Below are positions 1 through 10,871 of a stretch of DNA of 43,824 bases, piece by piece. The number at the start of each line of letters is the position of its first letter. Position 1 is the first letter of the stretch. The notes beneath the pieces were generated by a model that saw nothing but the letters and a program-made list of their open reading frames with translations, searched no databases and was not told the origin of the DNA. The stretch is from Klebsormidium nitens (taxonomy: Eukaryota > Streptophyta > Klebsormidiophyceae > Klebsormidiales > Klebsormidiaceae): assembly GCA_000708835.1 (NCBI GenBank), contig DF237638.1:1-43824 (forward strand). The letters run 5' to 3'. Made by a program: the position numbers and the translations under genes.

Positions 1-416
1 CAGGTCGGATGCTCCAGAACATTAAGAGCATGTATGCTAACCTGCGCTGTCGTGTTAAAGAAGCCATGTGGAGGCTCGGAGAAAACTTTTCGAAAGCAGC
101 CCGGTGGGGTGGCCGTGTCGTTCGGTAACTCTCTATTCACGACTGCACATAGACGGGCTAGAGAATTTGATGGGCGAAACGGCAGACAGTTCGGAGCTGA
201 GCGGGGTCGAATCCCCGTTTTTAGCGTTTGCCTGGCAACAACGTAGTACGTTCAATTGTTGACCAGCGCCGCGGGGCTGCAAAGCAAGTTGGGCCTGTTG
301 CAATGTTCAGGCCCATGCAGAAACTTAGCAACTTAGAGAGTGGGCTTGCTTCGATCTTCAAAACTTACATTGAACACAGGCTAGTAATTTGCGTACCCTA
401 GGTTTGCGGTGGTCCC

Positions 417-946
417 TCGACGGTCGGTTGCCCAAACCATCGGCCAACAACTCCGCAACACTTGTAAAAGTGTCGCAACATGGTGTTGCGATACTTGCCC
501 AATAATTTTCCCCTAAATATGGGCAAATTGACACATGTTCTACACGGCGTTTCACCGTCGCTCGAAAAAGCAGTCCCTACTTCAAGACTTAAGCAGACCT
601 AGGTGCCTGTAACATACTGCAACTTACAGCAGAGTGTTTCAATCCAAGGCAATTCGAAATGGTCATGGTGTCAATATGCTGCGACAACACGTTTCACAGT
701 GATGAAGTCGTCGGGCCTCTCAAGGCCTGCGCTCGAATTGCCGTCCGGCTATCGATAAATTACCAAGTCTACGATGTAAGCTTGAAGCTTCGTAAGCTAA
801 AAATTTGACTAGTTAGGCAATTATGTTCGTCAAATATGAAGATCGAATGTCGAGGATGTACTTTTGAGTGTTGCGACACTCCAGCGCCGATGGTTGCAAC
901 GCTGTTGCAATGTTGTTGGCCAACCGTCGGTTAGCCAAAGAGTGCC
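417..946. repeat. Possible diverged inverted repeat
   Basis: The stretch 417-482 resembles the reverse complement of about 870-946. Both arms carry a GACGGTCGG-like block, then CCAACAAC followed by GCAACA, and both end in GTGTCGCAAC. The match is imperfect with several indels, so this could be an old MITE or chance similarity in a repeat-rich flank. I could not align it by computer. Confidence 0.3.
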
Positions 947-1816
947 CGACCGTCGCGACGGTGTCGCGAAATCCAGAATTGCATATAACATTAGCCTGTG
1001 AAGTCATGTGAAGTCAGAGGTTTTCGGGGTCAAATCGCTGGGCAAAAAGAAAGGAACGAGTTCCGTTATGAGGGAGACTACCGGAGACTCGGCGGAGACT
1101 CGTGGCGAGTGCAAATATTAGAGCTATTGCATTGGGGAGTGCACCTCCATTGCAACGGGAGCTTTTGAAAGGGCCCCTTTCATAGGGGGTCCAGCTTGGT
1201 CTGGCAGCGGCTGGGCACAAAGCAAAAATCTTTCTGGGAGCGGTCGGATGTCGGGAGTTGGAGGTGCGGAAGATTATTGGATTGAAGACTCGGATCGGTT
1301 TATTTGCTGTGCTAGTGGGGCTAATTGTGCACTGGTACGAGGCGGAAGTGTGAGGTCCGGAGTACGGTCCAAGGTGGGGGTGGAACACCAATGGGAGATT
1401 GGGCAGTGCAAAGAAAGTTCACCGGGCGTTTTTACGGGGTCTCTTGCGAGCCAATTGTTGAGGTCGACTCTGTCAGAGGCGAATCCGAGGCGAGTTAGGC
1501 GGGTTCCTGCTGGCCATATCTAGATGGGAGCAGATCTTCGAAAGTGTTACCTAATCGAACCGCAAGTCTCCTGCGCAGGACAAATTGGCTCGATTACCTC
1601 TTTAGAATCCAAGGGCATGTGGACGGCTGGTGAGAGAGGGTGGTTTGCAGACGTTTGCGGCAAAGACTCGAGAACAGTTGTTGATGACAAGATTGCACAG
1701 GGGTTCCACATCAAATCTCTCTGAAGTTTGTCAAAATTTGCATACACGCATGATTTGAGAGCCTGAGGAGCACGGTCGCAAGTACAGCACGTATTTCGAG
1801 GAGGTAAAGCAAGGCT

Positions 1817-1866
1817 ACTCGGATGGGCCTACTTCGACTCGGATGGGCCTACTTCTACTCGGATGC
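1817..1866. repeat. 20-bp tandem repeat, about 2.5 copies
   Basis: The word ACTCGGATGGGCCTACTTC begins at 1817 and again at 1837. A third start at 1857 then diverges after GGATG. The period is exactly 20 bases. It lies just upstream of the suspected retrotransposon remnant and has no visible coding role. Confidence 0.75.
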
Positions 1867-1889
1867 GCCGTTTCTTCCTGCGCTAGCCA

Positions 1890-2080
1890 ATTCAAGTTGA
1901 CTCGGAGCTCATAATCTAGCTATAGAAACCGAAGTCTGGCAGGGGATACCTCAAGAAAAAGGGTATTGTGCATAGTGTGCAACGGGTGAAATAGAGGACG
2001 AATCTCATTTCGTATATGTATCTATACTTGCCCATCGTATACTGACCTTAAAAGAGATTTCCCTTGCATGTTTGAGATAA
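1890..2080 (+). mobile_element. Degenerate non-LTR retrotransposon C-terminal remnant (weak)
   Basis: Plus-strand translation across a stop codon gives a basic stretch, then a broken Cys-x2-Cys-like pair, then GEIEDESHF and further residues ending in a basic patch. The order 'R..C..C...(I/V)EDE.HF..' is typical of the region after the reverse transcriptase domain in many non-LTR elements. The frame carries stops and no reverse transcriptase core was found, so at best this is an old fragment. Chance similarity remains possible. Confidence 0.28.
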
Positions 2081-3198
2081 GAGGGGAGACCATTTTTCCA
2101 CTTTCCGATCGATCTGCAGGACAAGTATGCTTTAGGGCTTTAGGGGGGTATCTACACTAACATCACCACCCGCACTTTATAATCGGGCAAAGCGGTCGAA
2201 CCGGGTCGGCATTGTTGCCAGCGCGGTTCAAACGGTCACCCAAATTACAAATTGTGGTCCGAAGGCGCATGACTCTGCGACCCAAAAGTGGCCTTTTAGC
2301 TGAAAATGACAGAAGCATTTCTTCATCGTTTTCGGCGGAGTCCTCCTCGAATGGTCTGGAAACAAACATCCACCAATTATCGAATCGAAACCGCCGCTGA
2401 AATTGATACAAAAATCCGGATTTTATATGCATCATAGTACCTCCTCGCTCGGTTGCGCCCCTGCAAATTTTTCAACTTGCGGAACATGATTATGCCAATC
2501 CTACCATGTCGGAGTATTTACAATGCGGGTGGTGGTTTAAGCTTTGCGGTGTACAGTTCCAAAGATAGACAATCGTCGACTTGGCCTGTAGCCGACCACG
2601 GCTCCGAACCGACGTCAAATCAACTAAATCCGAATCTAAATCATATATGTCAATGACCATAGACATACTCACGAGTTGGATCGAGACTGCATCTTGTTGA
2701 ACGATATATTACATAACATGCATAGCAGACGTGCATACATTGCAATGATAGAGCCGGCGCACATTAATTGGGGGCTAGGCGCTGGGCTCGAGCTTAATCA
2801 CAATAATGTCACATGCTTGATTGTGCCCGTACTTTCATGTATACATGCTTCACTTGGCCGGTGATGCTGGTAACCTCATAGGTTTTCAGGTTTACCTCTT
2901 TATAACTTTAGTGTTATTTGCATACACCAGTAGCCTTCGTCAAGCTGAGCCAAAATTACACTCAAACGCCACAGTCAGTCTTAGAATTTGAGCCCGGGCA
3001 CGCCCAAGCCTCGCCAGGATCCGGATGCATCATATCCCGTAGTTGAAATTTTACGCCGTGCAAGGAATTGAGCTTCTTCGGTCATACAAAGGACGGTTAC
3101 CCTCCCACCAAATGAGCCCATTTCGCTTTCAGAACCTGACGCTACTGTACCCATTAACTTCTAGTAGCAATGAAAGCACAGGGGATGGGCAGGAGGCA

Positions 3199-5225
3199 TC
3201 AATGAGAACCTCTCCTTTTGAATGCAACAGTACAGACTCGAGTACCTGACGACCCGCCAAAGTGATACACAGGGTACGAGCGCACATGATCAACATAGTC
3301 GAAAGCTGGGTCGCAGCAATAGACTTCGCTTCCGTTTTCTTCCTCGTTCAGGGTTCCATTAGAAGCCGGGGTTGCCTCTGATGGTGGCATGGTGAATTCG
3401 GCAATGAGCTCGTCGGTGGTGCTATTGCACGACGTGATTACCTGCCACAGGCAACAAGCATCACCAATGTTGCCGCCATGGCGTGCTCGATTGGCACAGA
3501 GGGAATAGCATTTGAAATCGGGAACTCCACCTCTTAGTTGGAGGAGGCGCTTCACATCCCGCTGACGAAGACCCCGCTTGCCTTTGAAAGCATCACAGTA
3601 GCTTTCAATCTTGCTATGCTGTGTGGGCTCAACCACAGAGATGCTTATTGTGAAAAGGGGGTCAAAAGTAAAGCGCAGAATATTCACGAGCGAAGGGCTC
3701 TTTCTAGAAAAGAAGCTGTAGGCTCAGGCTTAGGGGAAACAAACGAGAAGCAATCTTGGTGGTGCGTAGCAGCGGGCCGCTCACCAGCAGCCCCCCTGGG
3801 CGCACGAGGTGCGCCATGGCGTGGCGGTAGGCGCGGCGGCGCGCGGCCCCCTGCGTGGGGTGCAGCCCCACGGCGTCCAGGGTGCCCTTGTCCGTCACCA
3901 GCTGGAACGGCGCCGCCAGCTTGGAGGCCAGCACGTCGTCCACCAGCAGCGCCGCAGCACGCAGCGCGGGGGAGGCGGCGGCGGGCAGGCGGGCCAGCAG
4001 GTCGCACGCCAGCTGCACCCCCGCCTCGCTGTAGTCCGTGCCGGTCAGGCGCTGGAACCTGCAGGCGCACCAGCAGCAGTCAGCCGCCGTAGGGGCGATG
4101 CAACAAGAGTCTCTGCAGGAAGGGAATGACAAACGGGCCCAGCATGGCCAGCCGTGGGAAAGGTCGCAGGGGAGGTTCCCGAGGAGGTGCGCGGCAGCAT
4201 ACCCGCGGTGCGCCAGCGCGTGCAGGAGCAGGCCATTCCCACAGCCCACGTCCAGCACGTCCCACTGCGCGGCCCCGCCCGCGTCTGGGCGCCCCCGCTC
4301 GCCCAGGCTGCCCGGCCCAGCATAGGTGCCCCCCGCGACGGCGGCGGCGAGGCGCGCAGTGAAGTCGGCCATGGTCTCCTGGACGTCCGCGCCAAACCTG
4401 AGAGAATCGGCATGGCATCACAATCAGGGAGGCTCAGCACGGCATTGAAATAGAAAATGTGGTGCTCACCGGGCGCAATCCAGAACAGAAACCTCCGGAG
4501 AGGCCAACCTTTCACAAGTAGTTGCACCTAATCCCAATGCCCATTCGGTTGCGGCTTTGAGAAAGGTCTTCAAAACTTAGCCCCACATACGAGTTCCATT
4601 CTACAAGGGCACATCATAAGGAACACAAAGGGCTCAATAGTTGGGAGTGGGGACACAATTTGTAAGTTCACACGAATCACCCAGTGGCAACTTAAAGTGC
4701 AAAGGCATGCCGGTGCTGGCGCGTCACAGCAACCAGCATCTGCGAGGAAGTGCATGGAAGAGGAGGGGGGGGGCCCACTGCTGGTGCGCTGCTGCGGGGC
4801 CTCACCAGATCTCCCCCTGCTCCCCATGCTCGCGGTGCAGCGCCAGCTCGTGCGCGTACACGTCGTCCCAGTGGCTCTGCAGCCCCAGCTCAGAGCCGTC
4901 CCCCTCCTCCTCCTCCTCCTCTTCCTCCTCTGACGCGGCCCCTGCCTCCTCCGCAGCGGGGGGCGCAGCCCTGGCAGCCACCAGCAGGGGCAAGCAAGGG
5001 CGTCAGAGAGGAGGGGCGGGGCGCAGACACAGCCAGCGGGTGGCAGCCCGGCAGGACGGGCCTCTCAGCGCTGACGCCGAGCACGGGCCGCGCTGTGGTG
5101 ACTCACCCGTGGTGCCCGTTGTCGTGGTGCCCCCCCTCAAGGCCGTCCATGGCGTGCGGGTCGTCCCCCCCGTCCAGCGTGGACCAGTACTCGCTGCAGC
5201 TGGATTTTTTTCGTTCTAACAACAT
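3199..5225 (-). CDS. EEF1AKMT2: eEF1A lysine methyltransferase 2 (METTL10/EFM4 type)
   Basis: A SAM-dependent methyltransferase of the family that methylates a lysine of translation elongation factor eEF1A in the cytoplasm. Five exons on the minus strand (5225-5107, 4970-4806, 4397-4203, 4058-3785, 3441-3199) join in phase to 331 residues, near the length of plant homologues. Visible blocks: SEYWSTLDGG near the N-terminus, as in the Arabidopsis homologue; a run of nine glutamates; the conserved SHWDDVYAHEL and GEIWFG; SAM motif I VLDVGCGNGLLL; TGTDYSE; the family motif DKGTLDAVGL; and the C-terminal VITSCN and FDYVDHVRSYPVYHFGG. The start at 5225 is the only ATG in frame before SEYWSTL with a stop just upstream. 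A start at 5150 or an extra 5' exon is possible. The next gene diverges from it. Confidence 0.93.
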
Positions 5226-7395
5226 GCTACATAGAACATATGGGGTTCTAGTAAGAACATGATGGAACACCGGGACGTTCTAGGTAAGCTGCTGAGTAGA
5301 AATATATCTGAGATTGCTCAAACTGAGTAGAATATTGCACAAACGTCCTGCAGACTGCAACATCGCCCACCGTAGCGATGCTAGCTTCAGCAGATGTGGA
5401 GTCTCCACACGTTGCTTGTCACCTTTTTAGAGATTGCGATGCACCTTGCGTCGCACCTGACCCCGCTTCCGGTTGGCCAGCAGGCCAGTGAGGCCAGAGA
5501 TATTGAGGCCGGAGAATCTGCTGGAGTGAAGGCGCCTCCGAATCCAACGTCACGTCTGCCCCCGGACGTTGATGTCAACAATGCAATGTAGACCTGCTTC
5601 CACCTCTTCACTTGCTTCACTGTTCACAAAGACATATTTATGCAGCCTTGGGACGCCATGTTTTGGGCCACAGCCCACTCGAGTTCCTGCCATCTCTGCC
5701 TGGTGTAAACAGGGACGAGCTGGAAGGTTCTCGGCACGTCATGACTCATGCCGGCCGGAGTTCGCAAGTCTAAACCCTGAACATCCGCAGGACGAAATTG
5801 AACGGCTCTCCCGGCAGAGTGTCGCAGGGGATCGAAGGGGCAGCTGTTCCAACCCAGTCTCACGCCCGTTTCGAGAAAACCTCTCAAAACACCAGCCGTG
5901 TCGGTTTGGACAAAATGCTCGAAAGTGCCGGCCGGTTTTTGAACAAATTGCTCGAAATAGCCGGTCGAGTTTTGATCAAATCGCTCGTATTCTAGCTGCG
6001 CCATTCGAAGAAAAGGTTCGAATTTGTGGAGGCCCCGGGCACACACTAAAACCAAAAGGACTTGCTCGGTTGTCACTCGCAGTGGTGTAACCCTAAAGCG
6101 GGAAGGCCCGGTTGTCCCAGGGTTGCCCGCAAGACCCTAATGTCACAGGCAGGGCCCGGTTGCTTCTCAGGTGCCACGGTCCCTAAACTACTACTCTAAG
6201 AGGGAAGTGTCCGTTGTCCCCGGGAAGTTGCGGCCGCCCGCCGCCCCGACCAACCACCCATAAGGGTACCGTCCTTTCTGTACCGCAATCCCGGCGGTCT
6301 TCGCGATCGATGTTGTGGGCCGCGATGGTCCACCTGCATCGACGGTGGAGATTTCCCGAAAGCTACCCGCACGTCGCGACGGCAGACCCGGACGGACCAG
6401 GTCGCAAATTTGAACAATTTGTTCGTATCGCCCGACGCAGTTTTGAGCATTTTCTCCAAAATGACCCGACCGGATACGAACGATTTGTCCAAAATCGATC
6501 GCCGTATTTTGAGAGATTTACTCAAACTTTCAAATTGGTGTTTTGAGAGGTTTTCTCAAAACGGGCCGTGAGTCTGGGTTGGCTGTTCACACCAAGGATC
6601 TGATGCTGAGGCCCCGGAGGGGCGCCCTCTCCTCTAAAATTGGAAGGCTCGAAAGATGTCAGACTTCTCTACTACCGTACGGCACTACCGTCGGTAGTAC
6701 AAGCTGTATCAAAGGCATGGGGCACGCAAGAAGCTTAGCCAGCATACCTATTAAAGTAGAAAGTCTGAACTAGATAGCGCAAAGCGGTGAAGGAGGGGAG
6801 CGAAGACACAAGAAGACACTTGAGCCTGGTCTCCGAAACCTTTCCTCAAGTCATCGCATAATTGGCATGGACCAGGTTCGGAGGTAAGCCATAGCCTTAG
6901 GTGCATGTGTCATCAGTGCACCTGAGCGGCCAGCTGGCGGCGCAGGGCTCCTGCGTATGCGCTGGGAGTAGCAGAGGGAGGCCGCGGGGCAGCCATCGGT
7001 GAGGCGGCACAGCCTGGTGCAGAGGCAGCTGGGCAGCAGACTGGGCGAGAGGGTGAGGGCAGTGGCTGGCTATGGGGTTGAATGGATCGTACCGATCCGA
7101 AATCGCCATGTTCAGAGGTTGATGGGTCCAGACAGGCAGCCTCGCATTGGCTTACGTTTTTGGTGCATTCTGTATCAGCTTTAGCTGGAGGAAGCAAGCT
7201 CCGTGCAAATGCACCCCGCTTGGCTTGTGTTGGGACAGGTCCTGACGCCACCTGATGACAGGCATGTCCGTTGCCTTTCTTCTGCTGCAGGGAACTGCGC
7301 ACAAAGGTCGCTGATTGGGGAGGGCTTCCAAACCAGTGCCCTATTGCTGCTGGAACTGTTAGCGTGCCGCCCCGATCCCTTCCCTTGGAGCCACC
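5226..7395. other. Intergenic region with fold-back repeat
   Basis: This 2.2-kb spacer separates two divergent genes and must hold both promoters. Its middle is a fold-back repeat, listed separately. The minus strand at about 7090-6913 has a short Pro/Ala-rich frame ending in a stop, with codon use like the real genes. I found no splice partners, so I do not call it a gene. No clear promoter motif was recognised. Confidence 0.5.
5844..6588. repeat. Fold-back element with arms of diverged 33-bp repeats
   Basis: The right arm (about 6403-6588, plus strand) and the left arm (about 5844-5995, minus strand) are inverted copies. Each holds degenerate units of about 33 bp built around TTTTGAG...TTTCTCAAAA. 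Both outer ends share TTTTGAGAGGTTTTCTC followed by a GGGC...GTGAG..CTGGGTTGG block. About 400 bp of unrelated DNA, including several GGGCCCGGTTG-like words, lies between the arms. The layout resembles fold-back elements with internally repetitive arms. In one frame each unit reads as an 11-residue pattern F-E-x-F-x-Q, explained by the 33-bp period rather than by a protein. Confidence 0.7.
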
Positions 7396-9724
7396 ATGAG
7401 CAGCGAGGAGGGGCTCCAGAAGCGGCAGTTCAACTTCCCCCTCTTCTGTGGGCTGTGGCTGCCGGCCAAGGTGAGGCATCCCGCTGCCGGCAGCTGCTCC
7501 ATGCACCGGGTTCATCAGTGGACACGCATGGGAGCCACCCTTTGCAAGCAGAGTTTTTGAGGGGGTTAGCCACGCGGGCTGTCCTTGACTCAGGGCCTCC
7601 GCCCCAGTTGCTTTGCAGTGTGCTCCCCTCGCTGCCCCTGTCCCTGTCTCAGAATGGCAGCCCGCTTGCAGAGCTACCGGCTGAGCCGTGCCCCGCTCGT
7701 TGTGCAGCCCGGCGAGGAGGACGCCGGCCGCCAGTTGCTGGTGCTGGGCGGCGGCGGCGGAGCGGGGGCTCATGGTGTACTGAACCGGCTGGTGCTGGCG
7801 GCCTGGGACGCAACCACGGCCACGCTCCTGCCCGAGGTGCGCTCCCGGGCAGCCCCTGCCTTCCAGTAGACGACGAGAGGCCCAACGTGGCGCCCCGCTG
7901 CGGCCCAGCTGCCTCCACTGTGCCTGGCTTGCTCCCTGCCCCCCTGACCCTGCCCGTCTTGTGCTCCCTGTCAGCTTGCAGGGGAGGAGACTGGCGAGGA
8001 TGCGGCCCAGGCTGCGGCGGTGCACCCGCAAGGGGCCGTGCTCGTTGTGGCATTTGCGACAGGGGCCCCCCTGCGGCGCTACGATGTTCGCTCCGGGCCA
8101 TCGCCGCGCCTGCTCTCAGGGGCAGCCCTTCCAGCGGGCTTGCAGGGGTGGGGAGAGCAGCGCGCGCTGGCCTTCAACGAGAGTGGGGACCGGCTGGCGC
8201 TAGGGGGGCAGGTCAGCCAGCCACTCTCAGTTCCTTCCGTCCTCGCAGCGGTGGGCCCATCGCCTATCATAGAACAAGGGGTTCAAGGACGGAAGCGGGG
8301 CCAGACTCTGATGGAAGGGTCCCTGGGGGTGTTTTTTCCTGCTGTTCTGCTGGGGCACCCCCGCGCCCCGCCGGCCTGCCCTGGCCCCCCTCCCATCCCG
8401 GCTGGCCCCTGCTTGCAGGACGGCGCGGTGCGCGTGGTGGAGTGGCCGAGCGGGCGCGTGTCTGTGCAGCTGCCGGAGGCGCACACGGCGGACGTGCGCA
8501 GCCTGGCCTTCAGCGCGGACGGCCGCTTCCTGGCCAGCACCAGCCGCAGCGCCGCCTGCCCCGTCTGGGACCTGCACCGTGATGGCGAGCAGGCAGCCAC
8601 GCTCACAGTGCCCCAGGTCAGTCAGCACGGGCCGCCTTTGAGGTCCGCCTGGCTTGGACTCCTGGCTCAGACTTCTGGCTTGGACTTTCAACCTTGGGAT
8701 AGCAACCCCAGCCTCCAGTTTTGAAGTGCGCTCTTTGTCCCCTCCCCCGCGCTGCCTGCGTAGAGGGGGTCCTCCGAGTGAAGGTGGGCCAAGAGCCGCT
8801 CTGTCTCCCTTTGCCCCGCATGATTCCTTGCCTGCTCCCCGCTGCAGGGCTGCACCATCTCGGCTGTTCGCTTCTCGCGCGTCGGCCCCCTCGTGGCGTA
8901 CCTCGCCGTGCAGCGCGCCGGCCACGCCTGGCTGCATGTCTGGGCCGCGGCCCCCTGTGGGCGTGCCGCCGCCGCCGCCGCGTGCACTCGGCCCCGCTGT
9001 CGGCACTGGCGCTGAGCCCGAGCGGCGCGCTGCTGGCGTGCGCCAGTGCGGAGGGCGCCATCGCCGTGCTGGCCGCCCCGCACCTGGCGCCCCTGCTGCG
9101 CGTGCGCCGCGCCCACCCCCTCTTCATCACCGGCCTCGACTTCTCGCCCGACTCCAGGTGAAGGCCCATCTGTAGCGGGCCAGCGCCGGTGCCTGCTGGG
9201 AGCTACGCTGCAAGTGCCGCTATAATCAAGCCCTGCTTGGTCTGCGTTGGGTGGTGCCGTCGTTTGGCATTCCCTGCTGGGAGACGGGTGCCAAGCTTGT
9301 GTTGTGCCACCATTATTGTCGTTCCCTGGCCTATTACGCACCTCATGCCTTGCTGCCTCTCTCCTGCCCCCCTCCTCGCAGCGCGCTCCTCTCCATTTCG
9401 GCCGACTCCAGTGCGCGCGTGACCGACCTGCGCCATGTTGCCCACGGTGAGTGTGCGTCACCCGCATCCCGTGCCCTGGCTCGGGGCAACTCCCCCTGTG
9501 TGGCGCTGCTGGAGCCTCGGCAGCCGGCCTGCCCCCGCCTGCTCGACCCTCGGGCTGTGCCCGCCCTCAGTGCTTCCAGTGTCGGCCCCGCCTTGGCGGC
9601 GCCGCTTCCCTGCGTGACCCCTTCTGCCGCTGTGCTGCGTGCAGGCTCTGCCTGGTGGGACCTGCTCCTGGCCCTGCTCGTGGCGCTCCTGGCAGTCGCT
9701 CTTGCGGCGTTCCTGCAGCGCTAA
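7396..9724 (+). CDS. SEC12: SEC12-like WD40 membrane protein (Sar1 exchange factor family)
   Basis: Members of this family (SEC12, plant PHF1, mammalian PREB) sit in the ER membrane; SEC12 activates the GTPase Sar1 to start COPII coat assembly. Seven exons on the plus strand (7396-7470, 7672-7836, 7975-8211, 8419-8616, 8848-9157, 9382-9446, 9645-9724). The product would be about 376 residues. Diagnostic parts are the glycine-rich K-loop LVLGGGGGAGAHGVLNRL, WD-type blades (LAFNESGDRLALGGQ; DGAVRVVEWPSG; HTADVRSLAFSADGRFLAS; LSALALSPSGALLACAS; ITGLDFSPDS) and one C-terminal membrane segment, WWDLLLALLVALLAVALAAF, before the stop. Exon 5 is broken: after VWAAAP the frame must move by one base within the GCC repeat at about 8960-8985 to reach the downstream blade. 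A one-base assembly loss is the simplest reason. Whether it acts on Sar1 or is a PHF1-like cargo factor cannot be told. Confidence 0.88.
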
Positions 9725-10871
9725 CCACCTCGCCGCATGGGGCAGGAAAGGCCGTTGGGAGCGGCGCACCCTGCGTGGCCCCTGAACTTGTGTCCAAAGA
9801 GGCGGAACCTGAGAATCACCGGCTGATATGACAGCGATTGCAGCTGGGATAGAATCCAGTTGTTGGGCAACAAGACTTGTCCTTTCAAGCAAGCAAAAAA
9901 GGATGCATAGAGATAACTCTGGTCACGAGTTCCTGGGCTGAACTTCTCGCCGCTTCCTTCTTGCTCTCCCTTCGAGCAGCACTGAAAACCCTACAATTGC
10001 CTAGCCACAAGTTCCTATTGCAGACACATACGTTATTCTCTCAATGAACTCGACTACTGCAGAACCTGTCCAACCTGGCCGCTTGGCGTTAGCTAAAAGT
10101 GACCCTCGTGGCGTGGCGCTTCATGTAGGGGCATCGATTTATTTCCCGCATGAGCACATGCTGGGACGTACAATCACATGCGAATGCACAATCACCGGAT
10201 GCATGTTATGCAGATCATCCTCGGGCTTAGAATTATCTAGTCAGATCTAATCCAAAGGGTACTCGGCTGCCACCATGCAGATGATGAAGAGCCTTTGCAT
10301 GTGACTTGGGATATGCATTCGAAGAATGCCCAATTGCATGGCTACATGTCAGCATAGTGAGCTGCCCTTTAGGTCATGATGGACCAACGCAGTCAATGAC
10401 ATTCAATCTGTGGAGTGCATTTTAGACCGTCTAAATACCATCCAAGCTCGCCCAAATATATCGTAACAAGTAGTGCCCAATGTTTCCAAATGGAACTACT
10501 CGGAACTGAATGAAGGACCTTCTGAGATACGGACGCTTCATAGCTTTCCCGAGGCAATCCTTCGATGAGTAACGGAAGCAGCGTTGCAAAGGAGCAAAGG
10601 GCTAACATGCACTACGCACGTAGATGTATGACCAGATCATCTAGGTTTGTCGACTGCCTCGATCGACTTCACATCCTCTCGCAGTGATGCCCCATTATTG
10701 TAATTTGACCAAGATGATTTTAGAAGCAAGGACAGGCGCTGTCTCGCATGTTGCCTGCTTCGTCCAGGACTTTGCGATTCAGCCGCCCCGCGGAGCTCTC
10801 TGCTGCTGCAGTCTCCCGTGTGCTCCCTCCTGGTCTGTGCCCTCATCGCCCCCCCCTGCCTCCCCCGCCTG
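9725..10871. other. Convergent intergenic spacer
   Basis: This is the 3' flank shared by the SEC12-like gene and the EMSY-LIKE gene, which end towards each other. Open frames are short and unremarkable, and I see no repeat or RNA gene. The final 3' untranslated part of the EMSY-LIKE transcript probably lies in its right portion. Confidence 0.55.

Larger units (their letters stand above)
1..3198. other. Gene-poor left flank
   Basis: I see no convincing gene here. Open frames are short, lie on both strands, and lack the GC-rich codon use and splice signals of the genes to the right. The stretch is more AT-rich than the coding parts. It holds a possible diverged inverted repeat (about 417-946), a short 20-bp tandem repeat (1817-1866) and a weak trace of a non-LTR retrotransposon tail (about 1890-2080), each listed separately. 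The right end is the 3' flank of the methyltransferase gene, whose stop codon is at 3199-3201. Confidence 0.6.

Noticed and set aside
193-217. tRNA T-arm-like hairpin CGGGG-TCGAAT-CCCCG
   Set aside because: The loop has six rather than seven bases, and no acceptor, D or anticodon arm can be folded upstream.
5624-6546. Two opposing open frames with repeated F-E-x-F-x-Q peptides
   Set aside because: They are translations of a 33-bp non-coding repeat on inverted arms. The 11-residue period is a by-product.
6913-8031. 372-codon minus-strand open frame overlapping the SEC12-like gene
   Set aside because: It is antisense to three well-supported SEC12 exons and introns, and it arises from GC-rich codon bias. 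Only its last 27 codons lie outside, with no splice partners.
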